Below the pieces are notes generated by a model. It searched no databases and was not told where the DNA came from. It saw only the letters and a program-made list of their open reading frames with translations. Shown piece by piece: positions 26,691-35,557 of a stretch of DNA of 64,000 bases; the stretch's first letter is position 1, and each line of letters opens with the position of its first letter. The DNA lies in assembly GCA_964561455.1 (NCBI GenBank), contig CAZLPS010000010.1:1-64000 (forward strand). Direction: 5' to 3'. A program made the position numbers and the translations under genes. This DNA is from JABDGR01 sp964561455 (GTDB lineage Bacteria > Verrucomicrobiota > Verrucomicrobiia > Opitutales > JABDGR01).

Positions 26691-27152
26691 TTACCGCGCC
26701 AGATCATTTTGGGTCAATACCGTGATTTGATTGCGTTTGAGCACCTCCGCCGCCAGTTCGGCGTCCTCCAGCCGGAGCACCAAGCCGGTCTTGCCATTGG
26801 GCCGCATCAAAAAGGGGTAAATATAATGGATGTTGATCTCGGCCTGCACGAGGGCGGCGGTGACAAACCGGAGGCGCGCTTCCGTGTCAATTTCAACGGC
26901 GAGCACTTCCGCGAGGCTGTGCGAAAACCCATGCTCCGCCAGCAGCGGGGCTGCGGCCTCGGGATAGTCCACGACGAGGCGGATGATGGTGCTGTCCGTG
27001 GTGTCCACCAGGCAGAGCGCCAGGACATGCACATCTTTGCCGGCCAACAGCGAAACGACATCGTGTAACCGACCGACTTTGTTCTCGGCGAAAACCGAGA
27101 ATTGTTTCACGACGCCGCTGTGGCTGCTTTTTCTGGTCAGAGTCTGGGCCAT
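26691..27152 (-). CDS. tandem ACT-domain protein
   Basis: About 153 residues with two ACT-like ligand-binding domains: residues ~12-75 (VVKQFSVFAENKVGRLHDVVSLLAGKDVH is split over strand and helix) and ~85-150 (VLAVEIDTEARLRFVTAALVQAEINIHY). ACT domains bind amino acids or similar small regulators. No enzymatic domain is attached, as in free-standing ACT proteins near ketol-acid or acetolactate genes. Start ATG 27152; the longer frame upstream is not protein-like. The ligand is unknown. Confidence 0.82.
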   Translation of the reverse strand: MAQTLTRKSSHSGVVKQFSVFAENKVGRLHDVVSLLAGKDVHVLALCLVDTTDSTIIRLVVDYPEAAAPLLAEHGFSHSLAEVLAVEIDTEARLRFVTAALVQAEINIHYIYPFLMRPNGKTGLVLRLEDAELAAEVLKRNQITVLTQNDLAR

Positions 27153-27325
27153 GCAGAAGTTTGGAAGGGCCGCCGCTGCGGGCGACCGAAGGGCTGCGCT
27201 TGGTGGAAATGGGAGTCTAGCCCATCGGAGGGGCTTTGGCACGTTCAATTTCGGGGTAGGCTCAATGGGGTGATTGCAGTTGCCTCGGAGGTGTTTTTTC
27301 GGGCATAAAAAGCAGCTTTCCATCC

Positions 27326-28342
27326 ATGCCGCACACGCCCAGCCCAAATCGCTACGAAAAAACCCCCTATGCCCGTTGTGGTCGCAGTGGGTTGCAACTT
27401 CCCCGAGTGTCCCTCGGCTTGTGGCATAACTTCGGTGACCAAGACAGCCTGGCTGAAGCACGGGAATTGATCCTGGGCGCGTTTGACAATGGCATTACCC
27501 ACTTCGATCTGGCCAACAACTACGGGCCGCCGCCTGGCTCGGCGGAAGTTAATTTTGGCAAAATCTTCCATCAAAATCTGGCCCGGCACCGCAACGAGTT
27601 GGTTATTTCGACCAAGGCCGGCTACCTCATGTGGCCGGGTCCCTATGGCGACTGGGGCTCGCGCAAGTATCTGCTCTCCAGCCTCGAGGAGAGCCTGCAC
27701 CGGCTTAAGCTCGATTACGTGGACATTTTTTATTCCCACCGGCCGGACCCAAACACCCCGCTGGAGGAGACGATGGGGGCGCTGGCCCATGCGGTGCGCA
27801 CTGGCCGCGCGCTGTATGTGGGCCTGTCCAACTATGGGGCGGAGCAGACTACGGCGGCGGCGAAACTGCTGCGCGAGATGGGCGCGCCCTGCCTCATCCA
27901 CCAACCGCGCTACAACCTGATTGACCGCAAGCCCGAGCAGGGTTTGTTTGCCGTGCTCGAACGCGAGGGCATTGGGTGCATTCCGTTCAGCCCGCTGGCA
28001 CAGGGAATTCTGAGCGAACGCTATTTGCAGGGCGTGCCGGACGGTTCCCGGGCCACGCGAAACATTTTCCTGAAAGCGGAAACGGTCGAGCGGCATCGGC
28101 CGATGATTGGCAAATTACAGGTGATCGCCCTCGCGCGCGGGCAGACGCTGGCCCAAATGGCGCTGGCCTGGGTGTTGCGCCAGCCGGCCGTGACCAGTGT
28201 GCTGCCGGGCGCCAGTTCCGTGAAACAGATCGAAAACAACCTCGCCGCACTGCAAAACACGAAATTTTCCCCGGCGGAGCTGGCGGCCATAGATGCGGCA
28301 GTGGCCGGGGTGGATGCGGCAAAAGCCGGGCCGCCGATCTAA
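27326..28342 (+). CDS. aldo/keto reductase, YghZ-like
   Basis: 338 residues, an (alpha/beta)8 NADPH-dependent reductase. It resembles L-glyceraldehyde-3-phosphate reductase YghZ: YARCGRSGLQLPRVSLGLWHNFG, the catalytic Asp and Tyr in THFDLANNYGPPPGSAE, the Lys in ISTKAGYLMWPGPYGD, the His in IFYSHRPDPNTPLEET, and the cofactor segment FSPLAQGILSERYLQGVPDGSRA. The WPGPYGDWGSRKYLL and NYGPPPGSAE stretches are typical of this subfamily. It stands alone; physiological substrate inferred from family only. Confidence 0.92.
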   Translation: MPHTPSPNRYEKTPYARCGRSGLQLPRVSLGLWHNFGDQDSLAEARELILGAFDNGITHFDLANNYGPPPGSAEVNFGKIFHQNLARHRNELVISTKAGYLMWPGPYGDWGSRKYLLSSLEESLHRLKLDYVDIFYSHRPDPNTPLEETMGALAHAVRTGRALYVGLSNYGAEQTTAAAKLLREMGAPCLIHQPRYNLIDRKPEQGLFAVLEREGIGCIPFSPLAQGILSERYLQGVPDGSRATRNIFLKAETVERHRPMIGKLQVIALARGQTLAQMALAWVLRQPAVTSVLPGASSVKQIENNLAALQNTKFSPAELAAIDAAVAGVDAAKAGPPI

Positions 28343-28352
28343 TCCCGCAGGA

Positions 28353-28739
28353 TCAATATTTCTCCAAATCCTCCACCTGGATCAATCCGTCTTTTACCAT
28401 CACTTTAAAGTGAAAGCGCTGGCCGGCATTGAAATCGCCGCCCACTTTGTCCGGCACCAGGACGCTCAGATGCTCGCCGGTGCTCACCGTCTTGACTTTG
28501 AGCAGGCGCCCAAAGCCCTCATCCCAGCGCAATTGGGCTTCAATCTGGGCATCGAGGTTGTAATGGTTGCCCTGCAGTTCATTCGGAGAGCGCTGGTAAG
28601 TGGCAACATTGAAAGGTTCCAACGATTCATGCAGATGGTTGCGCACAAGCATAAACACCGCCGCGGTTATGATCACAATCAGCGGTATGAGGAAGGCGAT
28701 TAAAACCGGATTGATTTTGCCTGATTGATGACGGTTCAT
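28353..28739 (-). CDS. hypothetical single-pass membrane protein
   Basis: About 128 residues, not recognised. It has one N-terminal membrane helix (PVLIAFLIPLIVIITAAVFMLV, residues ~11-32) and a soluble ~95-residue C-terminal domain with alternating strands (HFKVMVKDGLIQVEDLEKY at the end). Start ATG 28739; it ends 10 bases from the convergent reductase stop. No enzyme motif visible. Confidence 0.6.
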   Translation of the reverse strand: MNRHQSGKINPVLIAFLIPLIVIITAAVFMLVRNHLHESLEPFNVATYQRSPNELQGNHYNLDAQIEAQLRWDEGFGRLLKVKTVSTGEHLSVLVPDKVGGDFNAGQRFHFKVMVKDGLIQVEDLEKY

Positions 28740-28939
28740 TATGAGGGCAAGCGGGGTGGCCAACGGTTTGATGATAATGGCGCAACGTAATTTCAGGCAA
28801 CTGCAAAATTTGCAACCCGAATGGAATTCGCGGTGATAAATTAACCATGGCATTTTATCCCGCCGCCCTGCATACCTGAGTCGCCGGCGGTTCGGTGCCT
28901 GCCCCTGAATCCGCCTGCTTCAACCAACGCCCCTGCACC

Positions 28940-29917
28940 ATGGAGAACCCAACTGTGAAAGTCGTGCTGGTCACCATGTTTAACCCCGGCCAAAGGCGCC
29001 CGGGGGAATTGGAACGATTCCGGACTGGCTTGGGCTTGCGCCCATGGCCGGTTGCTGGATTTCCAAAGGGTATGCTCTGGCGGAATGGGGAGGGCGTTGT
29101 GGCGCTGGTGGCAGGAGTTGGTCCGGTGAATACTGCGGTCAATGTTTTAACGCTGGGATTGCGGGGCCCGGCGAATTTGCGAAAGGCGTATTGGGTGGTT
29201 GCCGGCATTGCCGGCGGCAATCCTGCGGTGTGTTCCTTGGGCAGCCCCGTGGTGGCCAATTGGGTGGTGGACGGCGACCTGGCCTATGATTTGCATCCGG
29301 CGGACCTTCCCCTCCACTGGAACACTGGAATTTTGCCTCTGGGTGCCCGGCTTCCGTTTGGTGCGGTGGATGACTCGGCGGGCCTGTTCGGCAAGCCGGC
29401 GCAGGTCTTTCACCTCCATGCACCACTAGCCGTTTGGGCGCGGCGGATCATGCGCCGGGTGGAGTTATTCGATTCGGCGGAGCTTGCGGCGGTTCGGCAA
29501 AACTATGCCGCTTTTGCCGCAGGCGCCCGGCCGCCAAAGGTGCAAGGCGGCGACGTATTGTCGGCGGCCCGGTTCTGGCACGGAACCCGCCATCACGCAT
29601 GGGCGGAACAATGGATGAAATATTGGACCAAGGGGTGCGGCCGGCTGGCAACGTCGGCGATGGAAGATTCCGGCACCCTGGGTGCGTTGCGACAATTAGA
29701 TCGGCTGGCGCTGGCTGATTGGAAACGCGTGCTGGTGCTGCGCAGTGTCAGCAACTACACCGTTCCCCCGACCGGCCGGTCAGCGCTCGCCCATCTGACC
29801 GGCGAGTCCGGCCAGGAGGCGAACGTGAATTTTCCGGCCCTGGACGCGGCCCTGGAGAACCTTTGGCGTGGCGGGGGCGCCGTAATTCGCGCCGTGCTAG
29901 CCAGGTCGTTGCGGTGA
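28940..29917 (+). CDS. purine nucleoside permease (NUP) family protein
   Basis: About 325 residues. The sequence matches the NUP family, named after the Candida nucleoside permease and related to the nucleoside-phosphorylase fold: VVLVTMFNPGQRRPGELERF, VVALVAGVGPVNTAVNVLTLGL, YWVVAGIAGGNPAVCSLGS, DVLSAARFWHGTRHHAWAEQW, ATSAMEDSGTLGALRQL and LVLRSVSNYTVPP. There is no obvious membrane span, so transport versus a phosphorylase-like role is open. ATG 28940 is used; GTG 28895 is a longer alternative. It ends before a bidirectional terminator. Confidence 0.8.
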   Translation: MENPTVKVVLVTMFNPGQRRPGELERFRTGLGLRPWPVAGFPKGMLWRNGEGVVALVAGVGPVNTAVNVLTLGLRGPANLRKAYWVVAGIAGGNPAVCSLGSPVVANWVVDGDLAYDLHPADLPLHWNTGILPLGARLPFGAVDDSAGLFGKPAQVFHLHAPLAVWARRIMRRVELFDSAELAAVRQNYAAFAAGARPPKVQGGDVLSAARFWHGTRHHAWAEQWMKYWTKGCGRLATSAMEDSGTLGALRQLDRLALADWKRVLVLRSVSNYTVPPTGRSALAHLTGESGQEANVNFPALDAALENLWRGGGAVIRAVLARSLR

Positions 29918-29934
29918 AGCGGCCAGCGGCCAAC

Positions 29935-29965
29935 AAAAAAGGCCGCCCTTGCCGGGCGGCCTTTT
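29935..29965. terminator. bidirectional intrinsic terminator
   Basis: An 8-bp GC stem GGCCGCCC / GGGCGGCC (29941-29948 and 29954-29961) with a 5-base loop is flanked by six A on the left and TTTT on the right. It lies between the convergent NUP-family and porin genes and can serve both strands. Confidence 0.88.
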
Positions 29966-29986
29966 GCATTCGCGGTGCCGAATGAA

Positions 29987-31201
29987 TTAATACTTGATGT
30001 TCGCAGAAACGGTGATGACGTTAATGTTGTAGGTGGCGTTCGGCGCACTCGAGCTGTTCATGAAGTAAGTGTATCCAGCCGAGAGCGTCAGCCAATCCCA
30101 CGACGGCGTCCAGGTTACGGTGATGCCGCTGGTGTAGGTGTTGTCATTCCGGGAAGGAATGTTTTGCAGATATTGGGAATAAGTGTAGCTCAGGAGATTC
30201 GCCACAAACTTGAGGCTGGGCGAATAATTGAAGGTGGAACCGAGCGACAGGGAGGTGGTCTCAATGTTTTGGCCCTGGGTGCCGGTATTGAAGCCCCGAT
30301 TGCCGTCCAGGGAGAACATGACTTTTTCGCTGTAAGCGTAATCAAGACTCAAGCCATAGCTTACCGTGTCTGTGGTGAGCGCCGGGGAACCCGCGATGCC
30401 TTGAATGCGGTTTTCGGTCACACCCACATTGGCGGAACCGGACAGTTTCTGCCATTCCGTCAATTTGGCATTCAAGCTGACGGTATGACTGTCACGTTCG
30501 CGGCCCTGGGCAAACGGCGCCGTGGAGTTCTTCGGATCCGATTGGGCGTAAGTGTAGCCGACGCCCACGCTCAGCGCCGGGCTGAAAACGTAAAAAGCAT
30601 TCACCGGCAGGGTGTAATTGTCGGTGTCTTGGAACCCCTGGCCGACGGAGTAAAGGTAGTGATTTTGGGAGAAACCAACGCCCCCGCCAAAATTCAGCAC
30701 TTGGGAGTAATTCCACGTGAAATTGCCGTTCAATGCAATCGTGTCATAACGAATAATGGACGAGAGCGTGGGGCTGACGGCACTGGGAGTATTGTTGTAA
30801 TTCTGGACATAAGACGCACCAGCCGTCAAGTCCACTTCTCCCTGCTTGCGACTGTAGTTCAGGCCCACGTTGGAAAGCTCCTCGTTCAGGCTCGGACGGC
30901 GGTAATAGCGCAGGAAAGTTTCCGTGTAGGTCATGGAAACGTCATTATCGGTGTTTGTGCCGTATTCCAGTTTGATGCCCGGATTGATGGTCATGATGAA
31001 ATCATCAAATTTCGTCGAGCCGCCAGGCGAGGAAAGCACGTTGGAGTTGTAGTCAAACTTGGCCCCGACACTGGCGACGAGGAAATCTTTGCCCAAGTCG
31101 TCAAACGGCGCCGGCAACGGCGCTGCCGACAAATGGATGAAGGGACTTGCAACCGCCAGCATGGCGCTCGCGGTGAACAGGGATTTGGACAACAATTTCA
31201 T
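29987..31201 (-). CDS. outer-membrane beta-barrel protein
   Basis: 404 residues with a signal peptide (LFTASAMLAVASPFIHLSA) and a body of alternating amphipathic strands separated by short turns (NDVSMTYTETFLRYYRR, SYGLSLDYAYSEKVMFSLDG, DWLTLSAGYTYFMNSS), ending in a terminal aromatic (SANIKY) as expected for BAM substrates. It resembles the putative beta-barrel porin 2 group found in Verrucomicrobia, some of which lie near exopolysaccharide genes. Substrate unknown. ATG 31201 is preceded by a C/A-rich leader. A large TPR membrane protein is divergent from it. Confidence 0.82.
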   Translation of the reverse strand: MKLLSKSLFTASAMLAVASPFIHLSAAPLPAPFDDLGKDFLVASVGAKFDYNSNVLSSPGGSTKFDDFIMTINPGIKLEYGTNTDNDVSMTYTETFLRYYRRPSLNEELSNVGLNYSRKQGEVDLTAGASYVQNYNNTPSAVSPTLSSIIRYDTIALNGNFTWNYSQVLNFGGGVGFSQNHYLYSVGQGFQDTDNYTLPVNAFYVFSPALSVGVGYTYAQSDPKNSTAPFAQGRERDSHTVSLNAKLTEWQKLSGSANVGVTENRIQGIAGSPALTTDTVSYGLSLDYAYSEKVMFSLDGNRGFNTGTQGQNIETTSLSLGSTFNYSPSLKFVANLLSYTYSQYLQNIPSRNDNTYTSGITVTWTPSWDWLTLSAGYTYFMNSSSAPNATYNINVITVSANIKY

Positions 31202-31533
31202 GTGGTTTATCTGGTTGAGTTGGAAGGGGTAGGTTGAATGCCTTAAAGGGAAGCGGAAAAGCTTCTCTTGGTCAAATACCTTTTTTCCTCCGAAAGCAAG
31301 CTGCTTTTTATATTAAATAACCGCGTCATAATGAGGCGTGGGTTCCCGTCGCCTTCCGGCCAACCGCGCCGCCAGGCCGGTGCCGGGGAAATTCATGAAC
31401 CCCAAGCCTCCATCCATCGGCTGTTGCCAAGCGGCGGCTTTCCCTCCATCATGGACGATGGTCTTTTTCGGTGTGGGAGGATGGGGAACAAATCCCGGTC
31501 GTTCTCGTACCTAATTGTCACCCATCTTTCGAC
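31202..31533. other. 332-base divergent intergenic region
   Basis: Between the porin gene (minus) and the TPR gene (plus). A small hairpin GAAGC-loop-GCTTC sits at about 31248-31265 and a second, AAAGCA-AGC-TGCTTT followed by TTAT, at 31293-31311. No promoter boxes close to consensus were seen. An in-frame ATG at 31471 could extend the TPR gene, but the region does not look coding. Confidence 0.5.
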
Positions 31534-33288
31534 ATGGCGCAGGAATCCTCATTGACCAATCCCAAGGCCGAGATCGTTACCTCAATCTGGTTTGGGCTGG
31601 CCGCCATCCGCCGGCATCCGGGCGGACGGCGCCGGTTGCGCTTGCGCTGGCTGCGTTTGCTGGGCACGGTCGTGGGTTTGGGCCTCGTCGGCTGGATGAT
31701 GGCGGCATTGGGCCTGTATTTTTGGTGGAAGCTCGGCCGCGGCTACATGGACGAGCGATTTTCTGACGTGCTCTTCCTGATGGTGCCCGCCAACCTGCAA
31801 AAGCATGATCGGGCCATGGGCGAATACTTCATCCGTCTCGCCGACGATCATTTGCAGCACCACCGCTTTGACGCGGCCATGACGGCGTACCGCCTCGGCG
31901 TGATGAAAGTGCCGGAGAATTTGCACGCCCGCGAGTTGCTCTCGGAATTCTTTTATGTCTATTACAAGGACACCCTGGAGAACTCGCTGAAAGTCATGGA
32001 AGACGGCCTGCCGTACGCGATTGTGGCCGATGCGGAAAAGGATCCCGCCACGTTTAAGGACCATTACCGCTACATCAATGAATACCTGAGCAAATTGCAA
32101 CAGGCGCACTTGCCCAAGAAAATTGTGGAAATTTGCCGGCAATACCTGGCGTTGAATCCCGCCAACCAGCAAATCCGCGAATTGTTCGCGCTCAATCTCG
32201 TCTTGGTCTATATTGATGACGGCAATTTTGACGGCGCCGAAGACACCCTCCGGGACTACCGGCTGGAATCCACCCTGGATGGCGTGATGTTGACGAGCCG
32301 CCTGCTGTGGGAGCGCGGCCGGATGTATGAAGCCCCCATTTACCTGGAAAAAGCACTGCCGCGGTTTAACGGCCCGCCGGCCAACTTGGAAATCTACAGC
32401 TTGCTCTCCCGCTACTATCGAGACTTGGGCAACCTCGACAAGTCGGAATATTACGTCCAGTTGCGGGTCGTGAACGATTCATCCAACCCCCTGCCCCAAA
32501 TTGAACTCCTTTACATTAAAGCCAAATCTGGCGACAAGGCCGGGGTGATGATGAGCGTGCAGCGACTCCGGGAACAGTTTCACAACAATGCCTCCGCCAT
32601 TATCATGCTCGCCAGTTTTGCCACCGACCAGGGGGATGAGAAATTGGCGGCGGATATTTTCCATCAGGCCGAAGTCGAAAATCAACGGGATGTCAAAACC
32701 AGGGGCACTTCCGATTTTTATCTCCCGTCCTTTGCCCTGCTCGTTTGCGAAGCCTACCTGACCAACAATCATTATCAGGAGGCGTTGCAGTATCTTGATT
32801 CCCTCAATGACGAAAAGCCGGATTGGCTGGCGCCGAACATTCTGTTGTTTGACAGCATGCGCGCCATCGCCGATTACGGCATTCGCGACCTCGTGGATGC
32901 CGACGTCAATCTGACGAAACTCATCAAATCCGACAAGACCCGGCCGGACACCCTGATGACCATCGCCAACCGCTTCCTCAGTCACGGCGCGCTGGACCAG
33001 GCGCAACGTCTCCTTGAAGCCGCCCACCATTTGGATCCCCACAATCAAGGCGTCCTCGCCCAGCTCATCAGCGCCAATCTCCAACTGGGGAATTCCGCGG
33101 AAATGAGCCAGAACCTGCGCGACTTGCTGAAAACCCGCCGCCCGCCGCTCGAGCTGTTGTATGATGCCTACCACGAATTGGGCAGCGACCGCTTCATTTT
33201 CGTCCCCGACCGCGAAACTTTGCTCGATCAGGTTGACCAAATCATTCGCGATGCCATTCACCTGCGTTCCGCGGCAGAAGGTCCCTAA
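31534..33288 (+). CDS. large TPR protein with N-terminal membrane helix
   Basis: About 584 residues. Residues ~15-40 are strongly basic (HPGGRRRLRLRWLRL), followed by one membrane helix (~42-66, GTVVGLGLVGWMMAALGLYFWW). The rest is helical repeat of TPR type (YFIRLADDHLQHHRFDAAMTAYRLG, YLEKALPRFNGPPANLEIYSLLSRYYRDLGNLDKSE split, SHGALDQAQRLLEAAHHLDPHNQG). Probably a membrane-anchored scaffold with its repeats outside the cytoplasm (basic residues N-terminal of the helix). No known system was recognised; a serpin gene follows 59 bases downstream. Confidence 0.75.
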   Translation: MAQESSLTNPKAEIVTSIWFGLAAIRRHPGGRRRLRLRWLRLLGTVVGLGLVGWMMAALGLYFWWKLGRGYMDERFSDVLFLMVPANLQKHDRAMGEYFIRLADDHLQHHRFDAAMTAYRLGVMKVPENLHARELLSEFFYVYYKDTLENSLKVMEDGLPYAIVADAEKDPATFKDHYRYINEYLSKLQQAHLPKKIVEICRQYLALNPANQQIRELFALNLVLVYIDDGNFDGAEDTLRDYRLESTLDGVMLTSRLLWERGRMYEAPIYLEKALPRFNGPPANLEIYSLLSRYYRDLGNLDKSEYYVQLRVVNDSSNPLPQIELLYIKAKSGDKAGVMMSVQRLREQFHNNASAIIMLASFATDQGDEKLAADIFHQAEVENQRDVKTRGTSDFYLPSFALLVCEAYLTNNHYQEALQYLDSLNDEKPDWLAPNILLFDSMRAIADYGIRDLVDADVNLTKLIKSDKTRPDTLMTIANRFLSHGALDQAQRLLEAAHHLDPHNQGVLAQLISANLQLGNSAEMSQNLRDLLKTRRPPLELLYDAYHELGSDRFIFVPDRETLLDQVDQIIRDAIHLRSAAEGP

Positions 33289-33347
33289 ATCCCCTGCCGG
33301 TCCATCGGGCGGTCAACCATCTTTTTTGCGCCCAAAATTATTCCGTC

Positions 33348-34613
33348 ATGCACCGCGCCCCCTCATGTCCGCTCCACTTTCGCCGGCCCGTGTTGGTTTG
33401 CGGGCTTTTGTTCGTGGGCGTGTCGCCGGTCTGGGCCCAATCGGCCGCCGCGCCCGCGGCGGATGCCGCTGCGCTCGCCCGGGCCAACAATGCCTTTGCC
33501 TTTGATCTCTATCGGAAATTGGCCCCCACGCCGGGAGAAAACGTGTTCCTTTCCCCCTATAGCATCGAGACCGCGCTGGCCATGACCGGTGCCGGAGCCC
33601 GCGGCGACACCGCCGCGCAAATGGCCAAAGTGCTGCATTTGGACGGCCTCCCGCCCGCCTCGACTTCCGCCGCCTTTGGCGCGTTGCAAAAGTCCCTCAA
33701 TGATGCTGGGACCAAAGCCGGCGTGCGGCTCCTGGTGGCCAATTCTCTTTGGCCGCAATCGGATCGCCCCATTTTGCCGGGTTACCTGTCCACGATTCAA
33801 AAAGATTTTGCCTCGGCGGTTTTTGCGGTGGATTTCAAAACCCAGGCCGAGGCCGCGCGTTTGCGGGTCAATGCCTGGGTCGGCGACAAAACCGAGCAGC
33901 GCATCAAAGACCTCCTGCATCCCGGTGACGTGTCCCGCGACACCCGTCTCATCCTGGTCAATGCCATCTATTTCAAAGGCCATTGGGCGGAGCCCTTCGA
34001 CGCCCGGGCCACGGCGCCCGGGCCCTTCACTCTGGCCGACGGCAAAACCAAATCCGTCCCATTGATGCACCGGAAAATGTCCGGCGCCCGGTTCGCGGAC
34101 TTATCCGACGCGCCGGTGCCGCTGCAAATTCTGGCGTTGCCCTACCAGGGCCATGCGCTGGAATTTGTCGCGCTGCTGCCCAAATCGCCGGCGGCGCTGC
34201 CGGAACTCGAAAAAAGCCTCGCCGCCGGCCAGCTCACGGCCTGGCTGGGAAAACTTTCCGCCCCGCCCGAGGTCGAAGTCTATTTGCCCAAATTTAAGCT
34301 GGAGACCCACTATGGTCTGGGCGCCCCGCTGGCCGCGCTGGGCATGCCGGACGCCTTTACGCCCCAGGCGGACTTTTCCGGCATGGATGGCGCGCGCGAC
34401 CTCTTTATTGGCGCCGTGGTGCATCAGGCTTTCGCCGAGATCAACGAAGAGGGCACCGAAGCCGCCGCGGCGACCGGCGTGGTGATGACCCTCGCCCTCG
34501 CGGTGCAAGGCCCGCCCGTGTTTCGCGCCAATCATCCATTCTTGTTTCTCATTCGCGATCCGGCCAGCGGCTGCATTTTGTTCCTGGGTCGTTACGCCAC
34601 GCCCGCAGATTAG
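33348..34613 (+). CDS. secreted serpin
   Basis: 421 residues with a signal peptide (VLVCGLLFVGVSPVWAQ) and a full serpin fold: NNAFAFDLYRKL, NVFLSPYSIETALAMTGAGARG, ILVNAIYFKGHWAEPFD, VEVYLPKFKLETHYGL and NHPFLFLIRDPASGCILFLGRY. The reactive-loop hinge EINEEGTEAAAATG is of the small-residue inhibitory type, so it should inhibit a protease by the trapping mechanism. The loop continues VVMTLALAVQGPPVFRANH, so the P1 residue probably lies in the MTLALA stretch, which would suit elastase- or chymotrypsin-like targets (inference). Serpins are uncommon in bacteria. Confidence 0.95.
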   Translation: MHRAPSCPLHFRRPVLVCGLLFVGVSPVWAQSAAAPAADAAALARANNAFAFDLYRKLAPTPGENVFLSPYSIETALAMTGAGARGDTAAQMAKVLHLDGLPPASTSAAFGALQKSLNDAGTKAGVRLLVANSLWPQSDRPILPGYLSTIQKDFASAVFAVDFKTQAEAARLRVNAWVGDKTEQRIKDLLHPGDVSRDTRLILVNAIYFKGHWAEPFDARATAPGPFTLADGKTKSVPLMHRKMSGARFADLSDAPVPLQILALPYQGHALEFVALLPKSPAALPELEKSLAAGQLTAWLGKLSAPPEVEVYLPKFKLETHYGLGAPLAALGMPDAFTPQADFSGMDGARDLFIGAVVHQAFAEINEEGTEAAAATGVVMTLALAVQGPPVFRANHPFLFLIRDPASGCILFLGRYATPAD

Positions 34614-35036
34614 ATCTTCTCCCCTTGCGGCCAGGGTTCCGGCTGCGGGCGGGCCACTTGCTCCCGGTAAAGTTTAGCGATGCGGGGTTGCGATTTTTCA
34701 ATTCCCAATGATTTGCTTCCGTCGCCCGCGGGACTGGACTGGATCGTCACGCCTAAATCTATTTGCCTTCGGAAAAATTGCGTAGCCATCGTTGACCCAT
34801 TTTCGGCCCATCCGCCCCATGGCAAATCGCCCTGGCCGATCACGTCAAGGGGCACACCCAAGCCGGCAATCGTGGGCTGGGCCAACTATGGCACATGGGC
34901 AGTGCCAATGCCGCCAGTCCTTACGTTTGGTCCATGCGCAAACGTCCCCGGGGCAAGCCAACCCTTCCTCGACCAGCTTTTTACCCGAATCGAAACCTGA
35001 CCCTGTTTTCTGCCTGACCCTGTTTTCTGCCTCATG
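34614..35036. other. 423-base intergenic region at the edge of the accessory island
   Basis: No convincing gene. A 91-codon minus frame (34610-34885) overlaps the serpin stop and has no recognisable motif. At the right end two perfect direct copies of a 17-mer (34996-35012, 35013-35029) contain CCTGACCC, followed by another CCTGACCCC at 35048. Such words are typical of REP-type or transposon-end debris. The IS481 fragment begins directly after. Confidence 0.5.
34996..35029. repeat. 17-bp perfect tandem direct repeat
   Basis: Two head-to-tail identical 17-mers beginning CCTGACCCTGTTTTCTG. The GGGTCAGG core recurs in the long inverted repeat at 40199-40359, suggesting a shared mobile-element origin. 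Confidence 0.8.
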
Positions 35037-35387
35037 TTACCATGCAACGCCTGACCCCTTACTCCCCCGCCACGTGGGGTGGCGCTTGCGCGCCACCACC
35101 ATCCGCTGCTCCAGCGCCGCCGCGGTGCGCTGCGGGCAGTGGTGCGGCCGGCAGCTGCGTTCGTCCAGCCCCCTCACGCCGTGCGCCGCATACCGGCGCA
35201 GGTATTTGTAAGCGGTCTTGCGGCTCACGCCGAAGTCTGCGCTCAGTTCGGTTATCGTGAACTGGCCACTCGCCGCCAGGTTCACGAAACGTAGTTTCTC
35301 TTCCATAGGATTTACAGCTTTCCAGGGCATAGCCCAAAACTGTAACCTATCTCCCTGGATTAAGTGTTACCTATCTCGCCGGTTCAT
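35037..35387 (-). pseudogene. IS481-type transposase, N-terminal fragment with element end
   Basis: A frame of ~97 residues (35037-35330, ATG at 35306 or 35330) carries only the helix-turn-helix start of an IS481-family transposase: MEEKLRFVNLAASGQFTITEL, FGVSRKTAYKYLRRYAAHGVRGL, HPTWRGSK. The DDE catalytic part is absent, cut near 35037. Upstream (35341-35387) are two near-copies of a TAACCTATCTC / TTACCTATCTC motif, as found at IS481-type ends. The fragment abuts the truncated ORF in front of mazF, so its insertion probably removed that gene's 5' part. Confidence 0.75.
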
Positions 35388-35557
35388 ACCTGGCGGCCAG
35401 CGGCGAGAAATGGGAGGAATGGGACAATTTGCCCGATGGCGTGGAGATTTGTCCATGGGACGAAAACGATTTGGCCGGCACGGGTGATTTCGGTCGGAAT
35501 AGATCCGGGCCTATGCTGACGGTCAGGAAACCAAAACGGAAAGCAGCCAGGCGATGA
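35381..35557 (+). pseudogene. 3' remnant of the gene upstream of mazF (candidate antitoxin)
   Basis: An open frame of ~58 codons with no own start: SYLAASGEKWEEWDNLPDG, then EICPWDENDLAG and a basic tail VRKPKRKAARR. It ends in TGA overlapping the ATG of the MazF-like gene (ATGA at 35554-35557), the arrangement normal for an antitoxin-toxin pair. Its 5' end runs into the IS481 end at about 35380. Identity as an antitoxin is inferred from position only. Confidence 0.5.

Noticed and set aside
34610..34885. 91-codon minus-strand ORF after the serpin
   Set aside because: It overlaps the serpin stop, has no recognised motif or start signal, and lies in repeat-containing edge sequence.
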